NCBI GenBank assembly: GCA_016212795.1
Contig: JACRDT010000025.1
Span: 1 to 64,000 of the forward strand
Direction: 5' to 3'
DNA from: Elusimicrobiota bacterium
GTDB taxonomy: Bacteria; Elusimicrobiota; Elusimicrobia; UBA1565; UBA9628
Length of the DNA: 64,000 nucleotides
The notes under the pieces are model-generated. The model saw only the letters and a list, made by a program, of their open reading frames with translations, did not search any database and was not told where the DNA came from. Positions 52,912-59,631 of the stretch are shown piece by piece (position 1 is the stretch's first letter; each line of letters opens with the position of its first letter). Both the position numbers and the translations under genes were made by a program.

Positions 52912-54027
52912 TCAGCGGGGAGAAAGCCGCAGGCCCGCGCGCTCGCGGCTGCGCTCCAACGCCAGAGCGACCAGGCGGTCGACCAGGTCCTTGATGGACA
53001 ACCCGGCGGCCTTGAACAGCGCCGGGTAGAGGCTGTGGCCGGTGAACCCGGGGATGGTGTTGATCTCGCCGAAGAAGGCCCGGCGCGAGCCCCGGTCCAT
53101 GAAGAAATCCACGCGGGCCATGCCGTAGCCCTCGAAGGACTCGAAGACCCTCGCGGCCAGGTCGCGCAGGCGCCCCTCCTCGTCGGCGGCGAGCCTCGCC
53201 GGGATGAGGAACTCGTGGCCCTGCTCGTCGAAGTACTTCGCCGAATAGTCGAAGAACTCGTGCTTCCCCGTCACCACGACCTCGCCGCAGCCCGAGGTCT
53301 TCACCGAGCCGGGCTTGCCCAGCACCGCGCAGCAGATCTCCTGGCCCTCCACGCCCTGCTCCACCATGACCTTCGTGTCGTAGAGGAACGCGTGGCGCAC
53401 CGCGCCCCGGACCTCCCCCCACGCCTTGACCTTGCGCACGCCGATGGAGGAGCCCAGGCAGACCGGCTTGACGAAGACCGGGAGCTTGAGCCGCCGGATG
53501 AGGGGCGTCTTCGCGGCCAGATCGGCGGCCGAGCGCAGCAGGACGTGGGGCAGCACCGGGATCCCGGACTGCAAAGCCAGCCGCTTGGCCACGTCCTTGT
53601 CCATCCCGACGGCCGAGGCCAGGACGCCGCAGCCCACGTAGGGGACATGCGCCAGCTCCAGCATCCCTTGGACCGTCCCGTCCTCGCCCATGGACCCGTG
53701 CAGCACCGGGAAGACGACGTCCACGCCGAGCGGGGCCGCCCCCCCTCGCTCCCCTCTGGCGAGGCGGCAGGGCCCGAGGCCGCCGAAGGGGAGCATCGCC
53801 TTCTCGCCGCGCCGGCCGTCGTTCTCCAGCAGCCACCGGCCCCGGCGGTCGATGCGTATCCCGACGACCTCGTAGCGCTCGGGGCTGAGGTTCTCCATGA
53901 CGGTCTTGGCCGACGCCAGCGAGACGTCGTGCTCGGCGGACTGCCCCCCGTAGAGGACCGCCACCCTCAACCTGCGTCCCCCCCGCGGAGGGACGCATCC
54001 GTCCGGGGGGCGGAACTGTTTCATCAA
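52912..54027 (-). CDS. ddl: D-alanine-D-alanine ligase
   Basis: A 371-residue ATP-grasp ligase for the D-Ala-D-Ala dipeptide of peptidoglycan. Motifs: VLYGGQSAEHDVSLASA at the N-terminus, FPVLHGSMGEDGTVQGMLEL, KPVCLGSSIGV, the omega-loop with AKY (KHEFFDYSAKY, the Lys-Tyr pair linked to D-Ala rather than D-lactate specificity), and FGEINTIPGFTGHSLYP. The first 20 residues (MMKQFRPPDGCVPPRGG) are not part of the family and are encoded by a hairpin repeat. AAGGAG six bases before the ATG at 54027 shows that this extension is really translated. Confidence 0.93.
   Translation of the reverse strand: MMKQFRPPDGCVPPRGGRRLRVAVLYGGQSAEHDVSLASAKTVMENLSPERYEVVGIRIDRRGRWLLENDGRRGEKAMLPFGGLGPCRLARGERGGAAPLGVDVVFPVLHGSMGEDGTVQGMLELAHVPYVGCGVLASAVGMDKDVAKRLALQSGIPVLPHVLLRSAADLAAKTPLIRRLKLPVFVKPVCLGSSIGVRKVKAWGEVRGAVRHAFLYDTKVMVEQGVEGQEICCAVLGKPGSVKTSGCGEVVVTGKHEFFDYSAKYFDEQGHEFLIPARLAADEEGRLRDLAARVFESFEGYGMARVDFFMDRGSRRAFFGEINTIPGFTGHSLYPALFKAAGLSIKDLVDRLVALALERSRERAGLRLSPR
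53970..54025 (+). repeat. CG-hairpin repeat (family C) at the ddl start
   Basis: TGCGTCCCCCCC-GCG-GAGGGACGCA, then GGGGGGCGGAACTGTTTCATC. On the minus strand GATGAAACAG contains the ddl start codon, so the repeat encodes the first residues of the ligase. Confidence 0.7.
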
Positions 54028-54040
54028 GGTCTCCTTGCGC

Positions 54041-54496
54041 TCAGTAGACCCCGCGCGCCTGGTACCAAGGCACGCCCTTGCTGCTGCGGTGGGTGCAGTC
54101 GATGAAGACGATGACCTGCCTGTCCGTGAAGACGTAGCCCCACTTGCCGGAATCCTTCAGCAGGGTGCCGTCGATCACCCCGTCATGGATGATGGAGCTC
54201 GGGTAGTACTGGACGGCGCTCGAGTCCTTGTGCCTCGTCCCCGGCAGCTCGACGAGGGGGATGTCGGCCAGGTACTTGGGCACGAGCGCGGTGAGCTTGG
54301 GCGGGATCTCCTTCTCGGTCTTGACGTAGTCCGCGACCGCCGTCTCGATCTTGGCCAGGATCGAGAGGGTCTTGCTCTCCTTGACCTGAAAATCGACGTC
54401 GGAGGTCTCCTGGTCCAGTTCCAGCCCGCGGTCGGTGTCGAGCGTCTGGCATCCGCCCAGGACGGCCAACGCGACGATCCAAACGATCCTCTTCAT
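54041..54496 (-). CDS. Lipoprotein of unknown function
   Basis: A 151-residue protein with signal peptide and lipobox (IVWIVALAVLGGCQT). The mature part has KTLSILAKIETAVADYVKTE and EIPPKLTALVPKYLADIPLV, then strands with YYPSSIIHDGVIDGTLLKDS. The order (helix, Pro-rich turn, small strands with late Cys) resembles type II pseudopilin-like domains, in which EIPPxLxxLVPxYL is common, but the N-terminal helix is a lipoprotein signal instead. It lies just upstream of ddl. Function is unknown. Confidence 0.6.
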   Translation of the reverse strand: MKRIVWIVALAVLGGCQTLDTDRGLELDQETSDVDFQVKESKTLSILAKIETAVADYVKTEKEIPPKLTALVPKYLADIPLVELPGTRHKDSSAVQYYPSSIIHDGVIDGTLLKDSGKWGYVFTDRQVIVFIDCTHRSSKGVPWYQARGVY

Positions 54497-54600
54497 GCGC
54501 CCTCCATGACCCGCTGGCGCGGATGTCCGGGGAACGGCGACCCCTGGTGCGATTCTAGGATTTTCCGGGTGGAAACGGAAGGGTCATGTTTTCGCCGCCC

Positions 54601-54655
54601 GATGAAACAACATCTGCCCCCCGCTACTCGCCCCCCCTCGGGGGGCGAGTGATTA
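54601..54655 (-). repeat. CG-hairpin repeat (family C) at the end of the motor cluster
   Basis: Minus strand: TAATCACTCGCCCCCC-GAG-GGGGGGGCGAGTAGCGG, then GGGGCAGATGTTGTTTCATC. Its first bases form the TAA stop of the lipoprotein gene, so it sits exactly where a terminator of the motor-like operon would be. Between 54497 and 54600 I see nothing else. Confidence 0.75.
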
Positions 54656-55447
54656 CTGGCCGAAACCGAAGCCCTTGAAAAGGTCCTCCTCCCCGCCGCC
54701 CCCTTCCGCCGGCGCCGCTCCGCCCGCCGAACCCTCCGGACCCCCGGCTTTGCCGGCCGGGGGAAGGGCGGCCTTCCCGGCCGGAGCGGAGGTCGCCACC
54801 GGGGCCACGACGGCCTTGCGGATGCCCTCCGTGAAGGTGAGCCTAGCGCGCTTCATCTCGTAATAGAGCCTGAACTGGCTCTGCTTGAGCTGCGGCTCGT
54901 AGGCCCTGCCCAGGTTCTCCCTCTCCTGCTCCCAGCCGGGGCTGTACATGATCCGGCCGCGCACATCGACGAATCCTCCCATGATGGGAAGGCTGAATCG
55001 GATCCGATAGAAGCCGTTCGTGTCGCTCACGCCGGGGTCGAAGGAGCTGGCCGCGATCCCGACCGCCCGGCGCTCGCCGGTCTCCTCCCGCTGCGTGCCC
55101 TCCCCGACGGCGACCGCGCGGACCACCACGCCCTGCACGGGGTTGTCGGCATAATCGGTGATGACGCCTTGGATGTAGCCCTCCAGGAACGCGGTCTTCC
55201 TCGGCATGGACATGAAGAGCATCTCGCGGTTGCCGGTGATCTTCTCGGTGATGGTGACGTCCACGACGCGGCCTTCGGCGAAATCCTCCGCCACGACCTT
55301 CTTCTGTCCCCGGCCCATCCGCATGCTGGCGCAGCCCGCCGACGCCAGGAACAGCGCGGCCGCCGCCAGGCACGTCATCACGTTGAGGAAATGGTGGCGC
55401 GCGCCCATGGCCGACGGTCCCGGCCCGCCAACGCCGCTCCAGCTCAT
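54653..55447 (-). CDS. Lipoprotein with carboxypeptidase-regulatory-like sandwich, downstream of motB
   Basis: A 264-residue protein. The lipobox LFLASAGCAS puts the lipidated Cys near residue 39 from the first ATG (55447), or 26 from the second (55408). The first ATG overlaps the motB stop as TGATG, so coupling favours it. Residues about 80-175 (EGYIQGVITDYADNPVQGVV, then DTNGFYRIRFSLP) have the pattern of a CarboxypepD_reg-type beta-sandwich. The end is Pro/Ala/Gly-rich and finishes FKGFGFGQ. Its stop codon is supplied by a family C hairpin repeat. As the last gene of the motor-like cluster it could be an outer-membrane or periplasmic partner of MotB. Confidence 0.7.
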   Translation of the reverse strand: MSWSGVGGPGPSAMGARHHFLNVMTCLAAAALFLASAGCASMRMGRGQKKVVAEDFAEGRVVDVTITEKITGNREMLFMSMPRKTAFLEGYIQGVITDYADNPVQGVVVRAVAVGEGTQREETGERRAVGIAASSFDPGVSDTNGFYRIRFSLPIMGGFVDVRGRIMYSPGWEQERENLGRAYEPQLKQSQFRLYYEMKRARLTFTEGIRKAVVAPVATSAPAGKAALPPAGKAGGPEGSAGGAAPAEGGGGEEDLFKGFGFGQ

Positions 55448-56325
55448 CAGTTCCCCTCCTCGGCCCCGGCCTTCTCCGGCGCGGCCGGCTCGGGCTGGGC
55501 CTCGCCGCCTTTGCCCTCCTCCGAAACGGCCCCCTCCGTCGCCGCCTCGCCTTCCTTGCCCTCCGCGGCTCCGGGCGCCTCGGCCCCCTCTTGGGGAGCC
55601 TCGCCGCCCGCCTTGGCGCCCTCCGCCTTGGCGCCCTCCACCTTGGCGCCCTCCACCTTGGCCCCTTCCGGCCCGGCGCCCTCCGCCTTGCCCCCTTCGA
55701 ACTTGGGCGGCGAGTTCTTGACGAAGAACACGACCCGGCGGTTCTTCGAGCGGTTCTCGGGGGTGTCGTTGGGCGCGACGGGACGGAACTCCCCGTAGCC
55801 GATGGCCGCCAGCCTGCTCGGCGGGAAGCCGAACTTGTCGATCATGGTGCGGACCACGTTCGTGGCCCTCGAGGTCGAGAGCTCCCAGTTGGAGTCGAAG
55901 TACTCGTTGGAGATGCGCTGGTTGTCGGTGTGCCCCTCGACCTGGATGTCCTGCTTATCCACGAGCTTCTTGAGGACCGGCGACAGCTTGGAGAGCTTGT
56001 CCTCCATGTCGGACGTCAGGTCGGCCGAGCCGCTGGAGAAGAACGGCACCTGCCCCTGCTCCTGGAGGGTGATCCTCATGCCCTCCTGGTCGATCTTGAC
56101 CTCGCCCTTCATCTGGCCCTTGTCCATCATCTCCTGGACTTCCTTGGCCGCGTTCTGCACGTTCTTGTTGAGCGCGGCGGACAGGGCGTAAAGGATCACG
56201 AAGAAGCAGACCAGCTCGGTCATCAGGTCCGCGTAGTTGACGAGCCAAGCCGGGGCGGGGTGGCCGATCTGGCACACCTTGGGATCGGTCTCGTCGATGA
56301 AGCCTTTCGGCGCTCGCAGTGGCAT
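55447..56325 (-). CDS. motB: MotB-like stator protein
   Basis: A 292-residue stator subunit. The single membrane helix WLVNYADLMTELVCFFVILY carries the ion-binding Asp33. After a plug/linker region comes an OmpA-like peptidoglycan-binding domain (about 85-200) with VEGHTDNQRISNEYFDSNWE, LSTSRATNVV and GYGEFRPVAPNDTPENRSKN. The residues after 213 form an unusual tail of imperfect repeats (AEGAK / VEGAK type, Glu/Ala/Gly/Pro-rich), absent from ordinary MotB. It is 12 bases downstream of motA. Flagellar MotB and MotB-like gliding or secretion stators look alike here. The FliG-type partner upstream argues for a rotary stator. Confidence 0.9.
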   Translation of the reverse strand: MPLRAPKGFIDETDPKVCQIGHPAPAWLVNYADLMTELVCFFVILYALSAALNKNVQNAAKEVQEMMDKGQMKGEVKIDQEGMRITLQEQGQVPFFSSGSADLTSDMEDKLSKLSPVLKKLVDKQDIQVEGHTDNQRISNEYFDSNWELSTSRATNVVRTMIDKFGFPPSRLAAIGYGEFRPVAPNDTPENRSKNRRVVFFVKNSPPKFEGGKAEGAGPEGAKVEGAKVEGAKAEGAKAGGEAPQEGAEAPGAAEGKEGEAATEGAVSEEGKGGEAQPEPAAPEKAGAEEGN

Positions 56326-56337
56326 GGCGTCCCGTGG

Positions 56338-57120
56338 CTAGACCGCCGACCCCTTGATGGCCATCCTCTTGGCGGGCTCGAGGTAGGCCTTCAGATTGTT
56401 CTCCACCACGCTCGGTGTGGCCCCGCTCTGCAGGAGCAGGACCCCCCGGATGATGATCTCCTTGACCAGCAGCTCCTCCTCCGACCGCCTTCTCAGCTTG
56501 CCGCCCATCGGCAGGAAGACCAGGTAGCCGGCCGTCAGCCCGTAGAAGGCCGACGCCAGGGCCAGGGCCATGCGCCTGGGCACCGCCGCCACGTCGCTGA
56601 TGCTAGAGAGCATCAGGATCATGGCCAGCACCGTCCCGATGATGCCGAACGCCGGGGAATAGGTCCCCATGGCGTTGAAGATCTCCTGGCCCACCTTGTG
56701 GCGCTCGCGGATGAACCCGATCTCGGTCTCGAGCATCGAGCGGATGAACTCCTGGTCCGCCCCGTCGATGACCAGCTGGATGCCCCGGCGCATGAAATCG
56801 TCCTTGAGGCCGTTGACGTCGGCCTGCAGGGCCAGGAACCCCTCCTTCTTGGCCTTCTGCGAGAGGCTCAGGAAGGTCCCCACGATGTCGGAGGTCTCCT
56901 CGCCGGTCGACAGGAGGACCTTGCGCAGTATCTTGCCCAGGCCCACGACCTGCTTGAGCGGATAGTTCACCAGCGTCGAGCAGAAGGTCCCCCCCGCGAT
57001 CAGCAGGAGCGCCTCCAGGTTCATGAACGGGATGAAGCCGGCCTTCCCCTCTTGGACGAAGATCGCGGTCACGGCCAGGCCGATGAACACGATGATGCCC
57101 ATCACGGTCGCGATATCCAT
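56338..57120 (-). CDS. motA: MotA-like stator protein
   Basis: A 260-residue protein of the MotA/PomA type (flagellar-like length) rather than the shorter TolQ/ExbB type. There are four membrane helices: about 4-22, 33-53, 150-172 and 181-202. TEIGFIRERHKVGQEIFNAM is the cytoplasmic loop with Arg and Glu residues that would face FliG, and YSPAFGIIGTVLAMI holds the Pro of helix 3. With MotB it should form the ion channel and torque generator. Its ATG overlaps the flbD stop (TAATG). Confidence 0.92.
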   Translation of the reverse strand: MDIATVMGIIVFIGLAVTAIFVQEGKAGFIPFMNLEALLLIAGGTFCSTLVNYPLKQVVGLGKILRKVLLSTGEETSDIVGTFLSLSQKAKKEGFLALQADVNGLKDDFMRRGIQLVIDGADQEFIRSMLETEIGFIRERHKVGQEIFNAMGTYSPAFGIIGTVLAMILMLSSISDVAAVPRRMALALASAFYGLTAGYLVFLPMGGKLRRRSEEELLVKEIIIRGVLLLQSGATPSVVENNLKAYLEPAKRMAIKGSAV

Positions 57121-57347
57121 TATTCCCTCTTGTACCCTGCGATCGGATTGACGACCTTCCCTTCGGCATGGATCTTCCGGCGGTATTCTACCACCTTTTG
57201 GACGACCTCCTCAGCGGACTCCCTGACCACGATCCTGTTGCCCGTCGCGAGACAGATCAGGGACTGCTGATGCCCGGGCTCGAGGCTCTCGATGAGCTCG
57301 GCGTTGACCACCATCTCGGCCCCGTTGAGCCGGTGGACGTGAATCAC
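57120..57347 (-). CDS. flbD: FlbD-like protein
   Basis: A 75-residue protein starting VIHVHRLNGAEMVVNAELIE and containing GNRIVVRESAEEVVQKVVEY, a clear FlbD-family match (60-75 aa). The family is encoded next to motA/motB in many flagellar operons, and its function is poorly known. The start is GTG at 57347, with GGGAGGGA just upstream. A longer frame reaching into the coiled-coil gene would put Arg-rich, unrelated residues in front and is rejected. The GTG lies at the edge of a family C hairpin repeat that fills the space to the upstream gene. Confidence 0.88.
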   Translation of the reverse strand: MIHVHRLNGAEMVVNAELIESLEPGHQQSLICLATGNRIVVRESAEEVVQKVVEYRRKIHAEGKVVNPIAGYKRE

Positions 57348-57403
57348 TTCCCTCCCCCCACGGGGGAGGGAAGCAGCTGAGGGGGGCGAATCGCCGTTCT
57401 CAT
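57341..57403 (-). repeat. CG-hairpin repeat (family C) between the coiled-coil gene and flbD
   Basis: Minus strand: GATGAGAACGGCGATTC, GCTTCCCTCCCCC-GTG-GGGGGAGGGAAGTGATTC. The first TGA is the stop of the coiled-coil gene and the last GTG is the flbD start. The right arm doubles as the flbD ribosome-binding site, so the hairpin could hide it. Confidence 0.75.
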
Positions 57404-59631
57404 CTAGCTCCTCCTCCACCCGGCTGGACCGGAGGCTCGGGCCTGCCCGCGTCCGGCGTCTCTGGCGCGGGCGCGCCGCCTCGATCAGGACTGGAAGGCG
57501 GCCTGCCGCCGCGGCCTTCCAGCTCCCGGATCCTGGCTTCGAGCTTCGCCTTCTCCTCCAAGAACGTCTTGGCCATCTGGGCATCCTTGGCGAGCTGGCC
57601 CCTCAGGCTGAAGAAAGCGTCCTGGAGGTTCTTGATCTCCGCGCCTTGGGCCATGGCGAGACGCTCGAGGTCGGCTTTCTCCTGCCCGACCTCCTGCTTG
57701 GCCTTCTCCGCGAGCTCGAGGCGCTCCCGGACCTTGGCCAGGTCGGCCCGCATGACGCCCGCCTCCTCCTGGGCCGAGCGCACGGCGCTCTCCAGCCGGC
57801 CGACCTCTTCGCGCGACCCGCGCTTGGATTCCTCCAGGGTGGAGAGGGCTTGGCGCTTGGCCTCCTCCTCCGCCGTCTTCTGGACGGCGATCTCCTCGTA
57901 GTTCCTGCGCAGCGCCAGGAGCTCCTTCTCCTTGTCGAGCGTGGCCTCCTGGTGCAGGATGTTGAGCTTCTGCGCCAGAGCGTCGAGCTCCCTCTTGAGC
58001 CTGGCTTCGGACTCGGCCTTGACGTTCTCGAGTTCCGCGGCCGTCAGCCGCGCCATCTGGGTCTCGATCTCGGACCGGATCTCCTTCTCTCGGTCGGACC
58101 AGCGCCTCTGCAGCACGACGAACTCCGCCTTGTAGTGCTCCTGGGTCTTCTCCCATTCGACGGCGGACTTGCGCAGCTGCAGGACCTGCGCCCGGCTCAT
58201 CGCCGCCTGCTTCTCCAGCGCGGTCAGGATCGCCTTGAGCCTCGCCGACTCCGAGGTGGCCCTGTCCGATTTTTCCTTATATTGGGTCTTCTCCGCTTCC
58301 GAGGTCTCCTTGAGCCTCCTGAGCTCCGCCTCGTGCTCCATCCTCATCCGCTGGCCCAGGTTGGAGAGCTCGCGCTGCAGCCGGTCGACCTCGAAGGTCA
58401 GCCGGTCCTCGCGCTCCCTGGACGATTGGCGCATGGAATGCAGGTCGCGCTCGAGCCTCTCCTGGACGCCGGCCAGCTGCTGGCGGGCGACCGTCAGCTC
58501 GGCCCTCATCTGGATAGCCTCTTTCTCGGTCTCCGCGGCCTTCTGGACCTTGACCTGGGACTCGGTCCGGTCCTGCGTCAGCTCGCTCACGCGCGTCTCG
58601 AGGACCCGCTTCTCGTGGGTGGCCTTGTTCCATTCGACCTCGACGCCCTTGAGCTTCTCCGAGAGCGCCCTGAGGTTGCGCAGCTCCTCGTCCTTGGCCA
58701 GGATGGTCTTCTGCCAGACGGCCTTCTCCTCGAGCCAGCGCCGCTCCATCTCCTGGAGGCGCCCCGACAACTGGGACTCGAAATCCTTGTCCTGGGCGTC
58801 GCGCTGGAGCATCTGGTTCTTCAGGGTGACCACCCAGGTCTCGCGCTCCTGGGCGAGCCTGGATTCCAGCTCCTGGACCCTGGCGTCGAGCTTGTGCTTG
58901 AGCTCGTCCTGCTCCTGGTCGCGGCGGTCCCGCCGGATCTTGTCCTGCAGCTCCTTGATGGCGACCTCGACCTTGGCGGCGGTCGCCGCCTCCTGCTGGG
59001 TCTTCAGATTGGCGAGGAGGACCTTCTCCCTCTCCTCCTGGAGCCGCTTCTCCATCTCCGCGAGCCTGGTCTCGTACTCCGCCTTCGCCGAGGAGGGGTC
59101 CGGCGACCTGGGGGCGGGCGGGGCCGGCGCCTGGGCCAAAGGCCCAGGGGCCCAAGGCCCGGGGGCCATCGACGACGCCGGCATGGCCATGCCGGGAGGC
59201 CTCGGAGGCGACATCGGCCCGGCCGGCGGCCGGGGGGGCTGGGACGGCCCCGGAGGCAGGGGCAGGGACGGCCCCGCCGGAGGCCGCGGGAACTGAGGCA
59301 TGGGCCCGGCCGGCGGCCCGGCGAAGGGCTGCGGCCTGATCGAGCCCGGCGTTTCTGGCGAGGGCGCGCCGCCTCCGCCGAACACGGGAAGCGGCCCCGA
59401 GGGAGACCCGGCTCCCGGGCCGAAACCCGGGGGCAAGGCCGGCGGGACGGGCCCGGCGCCGCCCTTGGCGGGGAGCGGGGGAGGCGGCGGAGGCGCCCCC
59501 TGGGCCGAAGGCCCAGGGGCCGAAGGCCCGGGCGCGGGCAGAGGCTCCGGGCCCCCGAGTTGGGAAAGCGGCGGCAAGGGAGGCGGCAGAGGCCTGTCAG
59601 GTTCCTGTTCTCTCTCGTCGTCCATGGTCAT
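57400..59631 (-). CDS. Pro-rich long coiled-coil protein of the motor cluster
   Basis: A 743-residue protein of the motor-like cluster. Residues 1-175 are Pro/Gly-rich (a flexible arm). Residues about 178-705 are an almost unbroken coiled coil rich in Glu, Lys, Arg, Leu and Ala (for example RLAEMEKRLQEEREKVLLAN and VRSAQEEAGVMRADLAKVRE). The last 40 residues are again Pro-rich. There is no signal peptide or membrane helix, so it is cytosolic. Two copies of dispersed repeat D lie in the Pro-rich ends. Its ATG overlaps the stop of the FliF-FliG fusion (ATGA), and its TGA is part of a hairpin repeat. A structural role at the cytoplasmic face of the motor is an inference. Confidence 0.8.
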   Translation of the reverse strand: MTMDDEREQEPDRPLPPPLPPLSQLGGPEPLPAPGPSAPGPSAQGAPPPPPPLPAKGGAGPVPPALPPGFGPGAGSPSGPLPVFGGGGAPSPETPGSIRPQPFAGPPAGPMPQFPRPPAGPSLPLPPGPSQPPRPPAGPMSPPRPPGMAMPASSMAPGPWAPGPLAQAPAPPAPRSPDPSSAKAEYETRLAEMEKRLQEEREKVLLANLKTQQEAATAAKVEVAIKELQDKIRRDRRDQEQDELKHKLDARVQELESRLAQERETWVVTLKNQMLQRDAQDKDFESQLSGRLQEMERRWLEEKAVWQKTILAKDEELRNLRALSEKLKGVEVEWNKATHEKRVLETRVSELTQDRTESQVKVQKAAETEKEAIQMRAELTVARQQLAGVQERLERDLHSMRQSSREREDRLTFEVDRLQRELSNLGQRMRMEHEAELRRLKETSEAEKTQYKEKSDRATSESARLKAILTALEKQAAMSRAQVLQLRKSAVEWEKTQEHYKAEFVVLQRRWSDREKEIRSEIETQMARLTAAELENVKAESEARLKRELDALAQKLNILHQEATLDKEKELLALRRNYEEIAVQKTAEEEAKRQALSTLEESKRGSREEVGRLESAVRSAQEEAGVMRADLAKVRERLELAEKAKQEVGQEKADLERLAMAQGAEIKNLQDAFFSLRGQLAKDAQMAKTFLEEKAKLEARIRELEGRGGRPPSSPDRGGAPAPETPDAGRPEPPVQPGGGGAR
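57451..57510 (+). repeat. Dispersed repeat family D, copy 2
   Basis: GTCCGGCGTCTCTGGCGCGG, then GCGCGCCGCCTCGATCAG, then GGCGGCCTGCC. It matches 51621-51680 closely and is antisense to the coiled-coil gene, forming its Pro-rich C-terminus. Confidence 0.7.
59344..59396 (+). repeat. Dispersed repeat family D, copy 3 (shorter)
   Basis: GCCCGGCGTTTCTGGCGAGG, then GCGCGCCGCCTC, then GGAAGCGGCC. It lies in the Pro-rich N-terminal part of the coiled-coil gene and diverges after the shared core. Confidence 0.55.

Noticed and set aside
54041..54496. Type II pseudopilin
   Set aside because: The C-terminal part looks pseudopilin-like, but the N-terminus is a lipoprotein signal with LGGC and lacks the pilin GFTLxE motif.
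55447..57120. TolQR/ExbBD-type energy proteins instead of MotAB
   Set aside because: MotA length, four-helix layout and the cytoplasmic-loop motif, the MotB OmpA-like domain, FlbD and the FliG-type partner all favour the MotAB family.
57120..57584. A 154-residue version of FlbD
   Set aside because: The extra N-terminal part is Arg-rich shadow translation of the coiled-coil gene. The family starts at the GTG at 57347 behind a ribosome-binding site.
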